Shown here piece after piece: positions 11,476 through 23,730 of a DNA stretch of 64,000 nt; the stretch's first letter is position 1, and every line of letters starts with the position of its first letter. The position numbers were made by a program, and so were the translations under genes. The stretch lies in contig JAHRBS010000007.1 of NCBI GenBank assembly GCA_024305745.1, forward strand, positions 992,001 to 1,056,000. The letters are read 5' to 3'. The notes below the pieces were generated by a model. That model ran no database searches. It was not told the origin of the DNA and saw only the letters and a program-made list of their open reading frames with translations. Origin of the DNA: Polyporus tsugae. Its lineage: Eukaryota > Basidiomycota > Agaricomycetes > Polyporales > Polyporaceae.

Positions 11476-12812
11476 CTAATGGGCTTCAATGAGAGTGCCA
11501 AGTGAGATATGCTCCAGGTGTGCGTGCAGCGCTTTGGCAAACTCCGGTACTTCTAAGATTGGATCGGGGTCCGAGTCCATGTCCCTCTCGAGCTCGTCAA
11601 GAAGACCGGATGCACCGGACAAGTGCGCCACCCTACAACACGCCGCATGGATGCGCAAGGACTCGCGGTTTGGCAGCGCGAAGCGGGGTTCAGCGGACTG
11701 GAAGATGACCAGCTGGCCCTTGGTGAGCCCATGCGGTGGTTTCAGAATAGAGTAGATCTGGTAGCAATTGGCGACGTCCTACCCACAATTGAGTCGAGGT
11801 GCAATTGATCAGTGTAGAAGACGCACCTCAACGGGTTCAAACCACAGCTTAAGCGTGTCAAAGCGATGATGCAACGGTTCTGTCATCATCATCACATTCT
11901 CCAGAAAGTGAACCCTGTCGCCAGTTGCAAAGTGATTGACAAGGTGGCTATAGCCGAAGCTGTTCAAAAGGTTCCACGAATTGGCGCAGTAATTGCGCTT
12001 CAGAAAGCTCAGGGCAATATTCTTTGTAGAATCAAGTCAATGCCTACCGTCTTCCCGCTTTGCTCGCTGTCTTCGTTGGTCGACTCCGAGAAGATGTGGC
12101 AAAAGTGAAGGGCCTCAGTATCCTCCTCGTACATCCCGCCATCCGGGGTGCGGAACCGTAGGGCATATGCGAAATCGAGTATGCGGGTCACTATGCAGCG
12201 ATAGTCCTCGCGTTTCATTGCCTGCAGTACAGACAATATGAGAACAGCGAGCGGTGAGAGAAAGACGTCTGATATGACACACCAGCTTTCTCGACATGTC
12301 ATAATCAACATCGCGAGGCTCGGCGAGGACCTGGTCAATCTCCTCTTTCGTGAGCTCGAATGAGTCTCGGGAAGGGTGTGATGTGACGTTGGAAGGTTTG
12401 CCCTTGTATTTACGAACTCCATCGCCACTGCGTCAGACACATCAAACTCAGTCCATGCGGCTTGACACTCACAGGGACGGATGAAGCAGTTTCTGTAGAA
12501 CTCGCCCAACGCAGTAAACTCCTCCACAAGAGCTTCGTTGCTTCCCTGTGCTTTCGCTTGGGAGGAGAGGATGCCTTCCGCCACCTTGGAGAGCGCTGTA
12601 TCCAGAAGAAGACCCGCCTGAGAGAGAAGATGTCCGAGGATGCGAACGTTGATTAGCTTCTTTTCCACAGTGTCATTGCGAGGCGGCCTGTCCTGGACGA
12701 TGAGATGCTCGGCGGCGCGACAGACATTGTATGCGCGGACGACGTCAGGACTGGGATGTGTGAAGTCCGGCTGGAGAGGCTGAGGAGACGGTAAGGTGTC
12801 GACACGAAGCAT
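11476..12812 (-). CDS. Fungal HNH-endonuclease-like protein
   Basis: A multi-exon gene (at least five exons) starting at 12812 and stopping at 11476. The N-terminal ~150 residues are helical and resemble the leader of the large basidiomycete HNH family (ILGHLLSQAG, FYRNCFIRP). The core shows CIVTRILD followed by LHFCHIFSES, where the HNH His would lie, then NSWNLLNSFG and finally LHHRFDTLKLWFEP. These segments form the expected His-Asn-His succession separated by introns near 12020 and 11800. The family is usually predicted to be a nuclease but is mostly uncharacterised, so DNA cleavage is inference. Confidence 0.75.
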
Positions 12813-13259
12813 ACTCGGGGAGGGAGCGAGAAGTGCAGATGGCGAGTGGGGTGGCCGCTAGCCATGGGTGACCAGTGGTTGTTAGGCTAGCGTTCCCAGT
12901 CAACACCAGGTCAACACCGGCCCAGTCTCGAGAACGGAGGGGGGTTAGTAGGCGCCCATAAACTACCTTCGAGATAACGTAATCGGAGCCACTTAACTTA
13001 CAGTCCCCGGCCCGGCCCGACTCTTGCCGACCACGACCGTCGACAGAGCTCCCCGTATGACTCTCGTCCTCGAGAACGTTCGGGATAGGCAGAGATATTG
13101 CTAGTTGTGCTTAGCTTCGTGCGTGCAATACATCTTGTTGCCTGTGTGTTGGAGAAACCCCCTTTTCCCAAGTCGGGAAAGGCCTTGAGCCATGCGTTAT
13201 AAGGGTTATGCGTTATGAGAAGTATTTCTGACAAGACATCGCAATAACATAGCCTAACA
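12813..13259. other. Intergenic region
   Basis: About 450 bases between the 3' end of the amidohydrolase gene and the start of the HNH gene, both on the minus strand. It should contain the HNH promoter. No gene is supported. Confidence 0.4.
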
Positions 13260-16200
13260 TCAATCTGCGTTGATCGGGGGTAAAGGCTCCTTGCGTCCGG
13301 GCACGGGCCAGACTTCCGCCAACGTCGAAGCGTCGAAGACACGACCACCTCTCACCACGAAGCGGATGTCCCTCGTCGCACTAATGTCGCCCTCGAGGAG
13401 GTCTACGCCGGGAGGGTACACGACGAAGTCGGCGAGCTTGCCCGGAGTCAGAGAACCGACCGCGTCGTCGATGCCCAGCGTAACAGCTGCATCGGACGTG
13501 GCGGCCCGGAGGGTCTTAAACGAATACGACTCGAGTTAGCGAGAGGGTGACAATAAAAATCACGGCGCAGACCAACCTCGTAGTTAGTAAGACCGCCCGA
13601 CTGGGTGTACCACATCTCGGCGTGGTAGTTTACACCGAGTGGCGGCTCGCCATGGGCACCGATATGCGCTTTGAGGCCCTTACGAACCAGCTTAGCGGTG
13701 GAGATGGACGTGTTGAAGGCCTGGTAGGCTATGCGGAACTGAGCTCTTGGCCATGATTCGAACTGGACGTAAAACTCACAGAGTTTGGGACGAGCCGTGG
13801 ACTCAGTCAAAGACTCCAGGCCATCGTGCCGAGTGAAACGCCTCAACCTGGCTAAACGTAAGGACGACTGCGACTTTCAAACGGGATGGCGTGCTCACTT
13901 CTCGTTGTTCGGGATATCCTCCGTTGCCCAGATGAGTTGCTCTCCCATCACACCTCCGTAGTTGACGATGTGTGTCGGCGTCGAACCCGTGCCGCTCAGC
14001 GCATACAGGTTCAAGATGTCATCGTAGAGCACTGGGATGGGGAGGGCATGTTCAACGGTCGTCATGCCTGTTATTCATCATACATAAGCAAGACGACGCG
14101 GCACAGACAAAGAAGATAGTCACCGTCGACAATATAAGTTTGATCCCAATCGTAGTTCATGCCCTGTGAATACATCAGTGATAGCGCTCTCCAATGTAAG
14201 GATGTTACATACGCCCTCTGGAACACAAAGCATGCCAAGCTCGCGTGCAGCAAGGAGTAACCTCTGACGGGACGCGCTAACACGAACTTCAGACTGCGAC
14301 CCACAAGGCAGGAATTGGCGACGTACCGAGATGGTAGGTTGTAGTTCTTGTACGAGAAGCTCGAGGGACCACCCTCAACCTTGATACGCAGCAAGGCGGA
14401 CCGAGCCTCTTCCATGCTCACGACGTCTTCGTGGTAGACCGATGCCCCGGCGCCGTAAATGATGGTTCCAGTTTGGAAGATGCGAGGGCCGATGAGCTGG
14501 CCACGCTCCAGACGGAAGCGTTCTGCGAAGGCGAGGACCGTGTCCGCACTCGGACTGTAGAGCAGTAACAAAATTAGGGAGAGTACATGAGAAGAAAAGA
14601 AATAAGGCTTACTTGTGGAGAGTCGTGACGCCGTACGCGAGGAAAGTCGCCATCTCCCACGACCTGGCCGGAATCGCGGTGTCAAAGCCGTTCCAGTGCG
14701 CATGTACGTCGATGAAACCAGGGACGACAAATCCTACACGACAATGATCAGCGAGGTTACTAGAGTAAGATGTGGCTAGGTCGGCTAACCTCCTTCAGCA
14801 TCAAGGACGGTCGCCCCATACGGAATAACGAAATCGTGGACGCCAGCGATGGCCTCAATCTCGCCGTTGCGGGTCACAAGCACCGCGTCATGCAAGATGT
14901 CGTTGTGGATGTTGCCGGTGCTCATAGTCAACAGGGTCGCGTTCGCAAGGACGAAGAACTCCGTGTTTGAGCGTACATCCTGTAGTTCTGATTTGTTGTA
15001 CTTGGCCTCGGCGAATGCACCTGCCTCTTCCTTCAGGCGCGCAATATCGCTTGGGTACTCGACGATGACCTCCTGGTATTTCGGGTGGTTCTTCGTACAT
15101 TCAATGCCGAAGTTCACGGCGTTCTTTTGAGCGCCCTTGGCACAGACGCTCAGCTTCGAGACGTCGACGTAGTGGAGGTAGGGCCCTATAAGTCAACAAT
15201 CAGGCCAGGCGTCGATAAAATGCGAGACGTCACTCCAACGTACCAAGGAACCAGAACAACTTCGTCCCATCGGCGCTCCAGGTGATCGAATGTCCTCCGT
15301 CTACGCTCAGCCTCTGCAGACCCTTGGTCGCATTCGCTGGCTTACTCCATACGGCATCGTCGGCCTTCACAGCGGGGGCGTAATACACGTGGTGGAAGTC
15401 GACGAGCGCGACCGGACTCTTCCCGCTCTTCGACGGCGGCGGCACGGCGAGCTCCGCCGACATGCGGCCCGTCGCGAGCGTCTCGTGCTTGTACTCGCCG
15501 TTCTCGTCTGGCCCTGCCGCGAGGTCGATGACGAACGCGCGACGGGGCGACGAGACGAGCAGCTTCTTGCTCTTCTCGAGGAACTGGATCTGGGTAGTCA
15601 CGACGTCGTCCGTATCGATCTCGGATGGCACGAACTTCACGTTCTTAATTGCGACCTTGTCGTGCGGGCCAGAGGGAAGCATAAGCTCGCCAACGTACAG
15701 TCCGGCGCCCGCGGTTGCGATGACGTCCCCAGTAAGGTAGTCGCCGCCCTTGCGGATGAACGCGATTTGACGCTTGGAACCAGAGCAAGCACAGAGGATC
15801 GGGGCGTAGTAGCGTCCGAGGGGGAGGCCTGTCAGAACGTGCGCTGTCCCGGACGTGATGTTCGCCAGTTCCAGCGTCGTAAACTCTACATCCGACCAGC
15901 GCGCATGAAGGACGAGATGAGGAGCACCCGGGACAAACGAGGGCGAGTAGTATGGTGCCTTGCTATCGTGGACAGGAACCGGCTGCGCGTGGTGCTTGCC
16001 ACTGCCTTCGACCTTCTGAACGTACGTCGCGCCAGCAGCTTGGAAGACAGCGTACTCGCCCGCTTCGTCGACACGGAGTTCATGGAACGCGTACACACGC
16101 TGAGTGTCAGCGGTCTCGACGGACTTGATGTCCGTCTTAGAGGATCGCGTCTCCGCGATCCGCTTCTCGACGTGAGCCTGGAAGGGAATGACTTGAGGCT

Positions 16201-17799
16201 CCCCAGCAGCGACCCGCTCTCCGTCCTTGTTTGAAGCAAGGGGTACGTGGTAGATGTTTCCGGCAGCCCAGATGATAATTGCGTTGTCTTCGGGAGTGAA
16301 CGCGAAGGATGGGTAAGCTCCCATAGGTGCGGAGACGATGCTCAGATCGTAGGTCAAGCCATACCAGATATTGCGCAGTGTGCCAGTCTCCAGGTCCCTT
16401 GGGCAATATGTCAACTTATGACTAATGAACGAGCATATGGCAACTTACTTGAGTACTAGAGCCTCCTTGTCGCGGACGCGACGGACGAAGGCCAAAGTAC
16501 GCCCATCACGCGAAAGCTCAGGCCGGATGGCTCCTCCTGGGTTTGCGTCAACGATGGTGGTAGTCTGTTTCGAGGTTACATTTGTCGAAAAGATGGCGTT
16601 GATACCCTTGTAAACGTCTCGGAGGATGTCAGCACGATTAAATCCATCAGTTTAAACACGCATTCACCCACCTTTGCTATACTCCCAGGCACCGTTAGTG
16701 TCGCGGATATTCTTCGAGTAGACAAGTGTGTCGTTGCCCTTCCAGATGAACTGTTCAGGTCCGACTTGCTGGTCGCCGTAGTTCTCCGCGCCCCAACCCA
16801 AAGGTAGGGTCCGACCAACCAATCGTGTTCCGCTTCCAGCTTGAACGGAGTTCGCGGATGCATCCTTGGGAATAGGGTACTCCCATGCCTCTCCGGCACC
16901 CAGACTCCGGCTAGAAGTGAACCACTTCGTGGCGACGACCTTGGTACCGTCCGGATGGAAGCGTGCATCGGAAACCCATCTGTAAGTCTCGTTGGTGATA
17001 CGTCGGGCTATATGGCGTCTTGCGATAAGCACCAACAACCAAGCCACTCGCAACAAACGCATCACAAAAAGTGTTAGAACGTACCTTCAAGTCGGCCCTC
17101 GCGGAGCAATCTGTTATACTTCCTCTCCTGTGTCTCCGAAGCACCGCTTGCGAGAAGTTCCTCCTCCACATCCTGAGCTTTGAGCGCGTTTCCGATATCG
17201 CCGGTCGCGTGAGCGGGGCGGATGTCGGACGCTTCGCAACCATCCCACGGCTTGATCCAGATGTTCTCCACGCCGAGTCCGGCGTCACTTCGAAAGACGA
17301 ACTGCGTGCCATCGGGAGAGAAGTGAGGGTCGGAGTCGTGAGGTATACCCTTCAAGACAGGAATGGCACGAGCATGAGACCCTGCGACCAGTGCAGACGC
17401 GGTGTACGCGCTGGAGGGGAGGCAGTAGATGTCGCCAAGCAGATCGAAGATGACTTCACCTGTCTTGGGGTGCACATCGAGGCGCATCCAAGTGCCCTCA
17501 GTCACGTCATACTCCAGCTTGCGAGGGAAGGGGAAGTCCGTAGATATGTCCCAAGGGGTCTGCTCACGAAGCGGCCAGATGTTATCCCTCCATTCGTCAG
17601 CGGGCTCTGCGAGCTCGGCGGACTGAGAGGAAACGCGGGTGCTGAATAGGCCAGCGGGAGCCCAAGATACAGGGTAAAGCGTAGAGAACAGTGCAATAGA
17701 CGATACGAGCAAGGCGGTCTTCACCAAACGGGTCTTCGGTGCACGCACATACGTCGCAGACGGAGGCTGGACGACGTAATAATCGCGCTTCTCATCCAT
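13260..17799 (-). CDS. Membrane-anchored TolB-propeller/amidohydrolase
   Basis: A large gene with roughly a dozen or more exons and over 1,100 residues. It begins with a short cytosolic tail and one hydrophobic helix at about residues 25-45 (TALLVSSIALFSTLYP), so the protein is probably a type II membrane or secreted protein. The N-terminal two thirds carries PD40/TolB-like propeller strands (DPHFSPDGTQFVFR, DARFHPDGTKVVATKW, YPSFAFTPEDNAIIIW). The C-terminal third is a metal-dependent amidohydrolase: GFVVPGFIDVHAHW with the HxH metal ligands, AHGEPPLGVNYHAEMW, then GSLTPGKLADFVVY and a final beta-barrel strand. Such fusions are annotated as imidazolonepropionase-like or cyclic imide hydrolases; the real substrate is unknown. 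Many introns are placed by eye. Confidence 0.85.
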
Positions 17800-18667
17800 C
17801 CTGCAGAGGTCCCTCCGACGTCACTGGAGTCGCGCATGTGAGCACAGTACGCCTGTATAGTACGCTGAAAGATTTTCAAACGTACAGTCCTGCGCTTGTG
17901 TGTGTCGGAAGAGATGGTACAGAGATGGGAGTAGTCTGAGAGGGAGCCGGGCGACAGACTCTCAGGCCCCAGGTCAAGTCAGGGTCAGGTCCTACAAGTA
18001 CCGGCACCCACGACGCGCGCGAACGCGTGCTTGCCGTCGTTGACGTCGTGCGACATTCCCAGCATGACGCCGAGATTCATGGTCTCCTAAGTCAACGTGT
18101 GAATGTGACAGCTGCCCGGCAACATTCAGCGTTCCACCGCCAGAGGTCTGCGAGATGTCACCAATTCCCGACATCTCCCAAACATCTGCATTGGCTGAGC
18201 GTGTACTTATTCGAACTTCAAAGCTTCAACCCGGTCATTGCAGGTCATGTCAAACTGCCTGGCATTGCACCGGATAGACTTGGGATAAGTAGACCATCCA
18301 TTTTTATAAAGTCCGAATAGGTCCCGAATTTGCATTGACCACGAGCCTCGAGGGCAACACTTGTGTATTATTATTACGTAACGGAACACACGTTAAAGAC
18401 TCTTCTTGCGAGTAAGTAGTAGACACAAAGAAGCTCCCTCCTGAGCTCTCCTCTTTCGCAATCACTGCCTGGGAGCTCGTCGTCGCTGCACATGGACGAC
18501 AGGAGGAGGTTCCACGCGGAACAAGGACTAACGGAGCAGTGTGCTTACGATAGGGGGAACTCGGGAGGCCGAGAACTCATGACCATCTGAACGCACTAGC
18601 ATAAATAGCCCGACGTCCCGAATCCTCTCATAAAGCCAACCTTCTCTTCGAACCACCTCCTGCTACA
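17800..18667. other. Divergent intergenic region, amidohydrolase / MIF-like gene
   Basis: About 870 bases between two divergent starts. An AT-rich CATAAATAG element lies about 65 bases before the ATG at 18668 and could serve as a TATA box. No other gene is supported. Confidence 0.4.
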
Positions 18668-19263
18668 ATGCCCGCTCTCGAAATTAGGACCAACGTTACC
18701 GTTGCTGACCCCAAGGGGTTCGTCAAGGAGTTCTCCAAGGCAATGTCGTCCATCGATAACAATTTGTGCCTTCACTGACGTCAGCACGCTACTGTAGTTC
18801 TCAGCAGACACCTTGGGAAAGCCAGAAGGCTACATTGCTATTCACCTCGTCCACGAGCAGAACCTCACATTCGCCGGGACCTTCGATCCCGCATTTCTCC
18901 TCTCTATAGTGCGTAACATTCCTCCATTTAGTGACAACTACTGGGCCTGAGCGGCGTGCTCCTCCAGACGAGCCTGGACAATCTCTCATCCGAGAACACG
19001 GAGAAGTTTTCCAAAGCTTTCGCTACCTTCATCAAAGAGAAGCTTGGCGTACCCCATGACAGGGGCTACATGTTAGGAGTCTTACCACGTCGCTCCTTCC
19101 GGCGTGTCCTCACTTTGTCTTTGCAGTGTCTTCAATGACCCTGGAAGGGCGAACATTGGGTGCGCTCCCATATCAGCACTGCCCTCAATGGCGCAATCGT
19201 CTGACCAATCATTCCCATAGGTACCAGTCCACCACCTTTACGACCATCTTCGGAAAGCAGTAG
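18668..19263 (+). CDS. MIF-like tautomerase
   Basis: A macrophage migration inhibitory factor homologue of ~110-120 residues, common in fungi; it likely has keto-enol tautomerase fold and activity. After the initiator Met comes Pro, the catalytic base of the superfamily. Conserved segments are PALEIRTNVTVADPKGF, TFAGTFDPAFLLSI, TSLDNLS, KEKLGVPHDRGYI, VFNDPGRANIGY and TTFTTIFGK. Five exons are needed. Intron 1 (18740-18797, 58 nt) uses a GC donor (AAG|GCAATG); it is the only way to join EFSK to FSADTLGKPE in frame. Introns 2-4 are GT-AG. The model ends in TAG at 19261-19263. Confidence 0.85.
18740..18797 (+). other. GC-AG intron in MIF-like gene
   Basis: The donor is GC and the acceptor TAG. 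No GT nearby keeps the conserved frame, and the splice joins two segments that are contiguous in other fungal MIF proteins. Confidence 0.7.
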
Positions 19264-20420
19264 TGGCGAAAGACTCACAAAGTCCAAGCTTAAGGATCAA
19301 GGTATCAGCGTTTTGCGGAAGTCCCAGCATATGTGTACGAATACGCTAGCTCGATTATGAAGCAGCATGTGTTTCCGGCAGCGAATGGCCGCTTCCGATC
19401 GCAGAATTGTGCTCGTCATCCGATGGCAAGTCCGAGCCGACGCTTGCGGCCAGTGAACGTCAGGTTGTTCGCCGACAACTTGTCTCCTCATCATCTACAA
19501 CGGTCTCGTGCCGCTCATCACGCGTACGCGTGCTAAGGACAGTCATGCTCATTTTGCTTTTCATCGTGCACGACCCGGTCCGAATTCTCCAACAGCCCGA
19601 AAGCAACGTGCACGCAGTACCAGTGACGCCGATCTGCCGCCGACAGGTTGTGCCATCCTAACGCCTTCCTGCCAACATGCCTGATCACTTCGGAGGGGGG
19701 GGGGTATCACAATAATCATCGTAAGGTAAGATATCTCATGTTGTCGCCAGTAAGTGCATAGACCATTGACCTATCATAACACGTTCAGCCATCTCCCCCA
19801 CCAGGAGGTGTGACTTCTGTGCGTACCTGATGAAATTTTCTGGTAAGAACCATGGAAATGTCGCTGATGTGCCGAAGCCGAAAGCCTTCACATCCATCAG
19901 TGGCACAAGAAGTCTCGCGACCGCCCAAGCCAACTTGAAAGACACCAGTACGCATCGTCGACCACGCCGCCCATGACTTCGGCCTAGACTGAGATTGCAT
20001 AAATGGGCGGTGAGCTCTGATACTTCTTTATTGTCTGATATTCCCTATTGACACACGCCGGCGGCAGGATCGAACTCCGCGGGCATGAAGTACCGGTCTC
20101 TAGACTGCTGAAACGACGCCTACACCTTTCCTTGTGCAGAAACCCTACTAGTATCATGGGTTTGGCACCAACCTTTATCTCGATCAGAAGCGCATGGCTT
20201 GCGCGCGTTCGCCAACACTGCCCTGACCGAGCTGGCCGTGCGGACTCATGCGGATGGATGCCCTCCTTATGTTTACCCAGCCCTCCGGCATGCCCTCAAC
20301 CTAGCTTTCCCTCTCTGGCGGTACAGTGCGGATGGAACACGACCCGATGGTGGCGACAATGAGTGAATTTTCCCCTTTTCAGGTCGGGACACATGTCGTG
20401 CCGATGGCTCTGGTACGTCG
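19264..20420. other. Intergenic region
   Basis: About 1.1 kb with only short, unrelated open frames and a run of ten or more G at about 19696. No gene is supported; it should contain the P450 promoter and possibly an unrecognised first exon. Confidence 0.35.
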
Positions 20421-20447
20421 TAAGCATACCGTTTAGATCTCATTACG

Positions 20448-22571
20448 TTGACAGCGCAACAGATTGTGCACCAAATATTCCGCCTCTACGAATCATATTC
20501 TCCTCCCATACACGCCGTGCTTCTCCTTGGTGCACCAACACTAGTAGCAGCATATTTGACGTCGTGGCTCTTAACGGGAGATTTCCTCAAAACGTTTACT
20601 ATGTGTCTCCTAATCCACTTGTTGACCCTCGTTTCGTTCATCGTGGTCTACCGCCTTTCCCCCTTTCACCCTCTGGCGCGCTATCCTGGTCCTTTCTTAC
20701 GGAGAGTATCCATGCTCATTCCGGCGTACATGGCGACCCGAGGAAACCTTAACGTGGATATCATGGCTCTGCATGATCGCTACGGCGATGTCATTCGCAC
20801 CGGTACGTAACATGCCTCTGTTACTCCCGAATAAAACCAGAATCACGCACGGTTCATAGGACCGAATGAACTACATGTCCGAGACCCTTCTATCCTTTCG
20901 TCGCTGTGGGCAATCCCAAGGGGTCCAAGTAACTATTTCTGCCCATAATCCGAGCACCTGGAGCCTTGATCAGTAACGATGATTTGCCAGGTTTTATTGG
21001 TGTTTCTCTGTCGCAGACGAAGGTACCAATGGCGGGCATCCGGGACCCAGAGGAACATCAGCGGAGACGGCGACCATGGAACCGAGGCTTAGCCCCCGGT
21101 GCGCTTCGCGAGTACGATCATCTCATCACTATGCGAGTGCAGCAGCTCGTGCGTAGGCTGGAGGAGCAAATTGGCGAAGTTATATTGGGAAAGTGGTTCT
21201 ATTACTTCTCGTCCTGAGTGCTCTACCGCCACGCTATGAGTTTAAACAATGCTGACGCTCTTTCATCAGATACGATTTCATGTGCGACATGGCGTAAGCT
21301 TTGTATTCCCTGCTCAGTATCTCCGTAGCTCAGGATAAGCCAACAGATTTGGTGGTGGGTCGGAACTCCTTCGCGCCGGAGAGAAGGACAACTTCTGGTC
21401 TATTCTAGAGAAAGGACTCGTGTCAGTATTCCTTACCTACCCGAGGATGTCACATCGTTAACTTGACCGCCAGCTTCGCTGTGTTCTTTTCTCGCGTCCC
21501 ATGGCTGGGACCCTACGTGGGTTACATACCAGGCGCCGGACGTGCTCTTGGAGTGCTCCAGTCTCGATGCAGAGAGTTCGCCATGAAGCGGATCCAGCGT
21601 GGGTCCAATACACGGGACCTTTTCCACTACCTTGTGCGTACTAGTCACATACATAGGTCTCTCGTGGAATGGTGCTTATTCGCCTTGCCTATAAAACTGA
21701 CAGAACAACGAAGATCTCCCCAATCGCCCGCCACCGCCTACAAGTCACCTCATCGATGACGGTATCTTGGCTATCGTCGCAGGGTCCGACACGACCGCGG
21801 TCGCGCTCACCAATCTCTTCTACTGCGTCCTCACGGATGCGGAGGTTTTTGCAACTTTGCAAGCGGAGGTTGATAAGTTCTACCCGCTTGGCGAGGACTC
21901 GTTCAACTCAAAGTACCACCGCGACATGGTGTATCTACCAGCGGTGATGTAAGCAGCCTAGGTTGTGACCAGGCAGCAATATCCGTTAAGTGCCCCCCCC
22001 CCCCAAACAGAAATGAAACCCTCCGTTCTTTCCCTCCTTTACCGACCGGTGCTCAGCGTCAAGTGCCAGCGCACGCAGCGCCTGTTGTGGCCTCGTCTTT
22101 GTCGCAAGTACTACGCATGGGACCCCACACTCACACTGCCCACTGGTAACCCTTCGCCTGCCCCTCAGGCACATCCCGCCAGGAACCATCGTCTGGATCC
22201 ATCCGTACTCCGTGCAGCGCAACGCGCGAAGCTTCACGCTTCCCGAAATATTCTGGCCCGAGCGGTGGCTCGTCGCGTCAAGACAAGTCCCCCTCGAAGA
22301 TGCGCGCGCCCCGCGGGGGCACCGCGCGATCCCGACGCAGGAGTTCGTTCACGACGAAGACGCGTTCGTTCCCTTCTCTCATGGGCCATGGAACTGCGTC
22401 GGTCGGGGACTGGCGTTGAAGGAGGTGCGCACCGTTGTGTGTGCGCTGATGCAGAGGTTCGAGTTCAGGCTCCGGCCGGGCTGGGATCCGAAGGAGTTCG
22501 AGAGAGGCATGAAGTGCTATGTCTCGACCGGGCGCCCTGCCTTACCCGTGATTCTCCGTCCTCGAACCTAG
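20448..22571 (+). CDS. Cytochrome P450 monooxygenase, start unresolved
   Basis: A class II microsomal-type P450 with hydrophobic N-terminal helices (HAVLLLGAPTLVAAYLTSWL), then SPFHPLARYPGPF and HDRYGDVIRTGPNEL. The I-helix oxygen-binding motif is AIVAGSDTTA, the K-helix ExxR is NETLR, and the haem loop is FSHGPWNCVGRGLALKEV with the axial Cys. At least eight exons are present. The frame at 20448 has no ATG before an upstream stop, so the true start is either in an unseen short first exon or lost. One intron (22104-22168) appears to use a GC donor with a perfect GCAAGT. The acceptor of the preceding intron follows a run of at least 13 C. The 3' end is at the TAG closing LRPRT. Substrate unknown. 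Confidence 0.85.
22104..22168 (+). other. Probable GC-AG intron in P450
   Basis: The donor is TC|GCAAGT and the acceptor CTCAG. This is the splice that keeps the frame from VVASSLS into HIPPGTIVW. The adjacent GT at 22108 does not. Confidence 0.55.
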
Positions 22572-23176
22572 CTTGCGACCTCTTGCGCAGCTGTATCGTC
22601 TTTTTCTCTATTCTTGATTTCGGGCCCGAAGGTGAGTAGATGGATGTTGTTTGCCATACGCTCCTAACTTATCTACCCTTAAGGGAAAAAGTCGATTGGG
22701 GATGCGATCGGGTTGTTGATCGATATACAGTGTGGCGTCGTATGTACGCGTATTACCATCATTCTCGTCCAGTCCGCGAGTGGATCCGCATTCAAGAGAT
22801 ATGGATGGACAGATACTCGAGCTCAGCTCCAGGGAAGGCAATGCATCGCCCCTTCTCATCTAGGTAAGGTCCTGGAGTGCGACAGAAGGTGCTGTGTGTT
22901 CGGGCTTCTTCATGTGGACATCGCCAGGAACCAGTCTCCACGCTCAGATTTTGTAAGTCGCCTGCTTTCTACCGAAGAATTTAGCTACTGCATGGAGTCT
23001 CCTGATATGACCTGATATGACAGAACAGAAGAATCTCCCGCCTTTGCCATGCCTTTCGTCGACGCATCCTTCAAGGAAGGTCATGAGTACTACAACAAGG
23101 CGATACATCTCATAGCAATACAATCAACGTCCACGGATGGTGATTGACGCCTCTAGAGGTCGACTCTACGTCGAAT
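22572..23176. other. Convergent intergenic region
   Basis: About 600 bases between the P450 stop and the small minus-strand gene. It contains a short direct duplication of CCTGATATGA near 23003. No gene is supported. Confidence 0.4.
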
Positions 23177-23730
23177 TTAGAACCTCGCAGGCGGCATTGG
23201 CGGTATGCTGTGCAACGAAGTCAGACATATATACCAGTAGACCGCTTTCAGTGCCTTCACAAAGACCTACCTTGAAATCTGCGTGTACACGTTCGACGCG
23301 AGCCGCCGCGCCCAGTTGCGCGCGTCCAGGTGCGGGATATACCCCTCCTGGAATGAGGCGAGCGGGAGGACTTCCGGACGGAAGCGCAGGCGCATCAGGT
23401 GCTCGCGCAGCTCATCGCCTGAAGGTGAATGCGCTGAGTCAGTACTAATCTCTTTCCGGCTTATTATACCAGGAAAATGCACACCTGACGGGGCGTAGCG
23501 GAAAGAGGGATCTTGAGAGAGCCAGTAGCGGTACAGCGCCCACGACGGGCCGTCGAAGTCGCACCCATCGCCCATCCTGGGGGGCATGCCGACCGCTCTG
23601 GCGGCGTCCGCGGCAGCGGCTTCGTCGAGGCCGCAGTTGTAGAATGCTTCGAAGTTGGTGTAGAAAGGCGTTAGGTTCGCTCTCATCCGCCACAAAGCTC
23701 CCCCTTACCTCTGATTGCCTCTTGCGACAT
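23177..23730 (-). CDS. Small unknown protein, four exons
   Basis: I do not recognise the family. Start 23730, exon 1 23730-23709, intron 23708-23647 (62 nt), then two more introns with good GT-AG borders and a stop at 23177. Splicing gives about 125 residues in one frame: MSQEAIR, AFYNCGLDEAAAADAARAVG, MGDGCDFDGPSWALYRYWL, FRYAPSGDELREHLMRLRF, PEVLPLASFQEGYIPHLDA, a WARRLASNVYTQIS segment and a short C-terminal tail. It lacks a signal peptide and membrane segment. The consistent frame across three introns supports a real gene. Confidence 0.55.
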
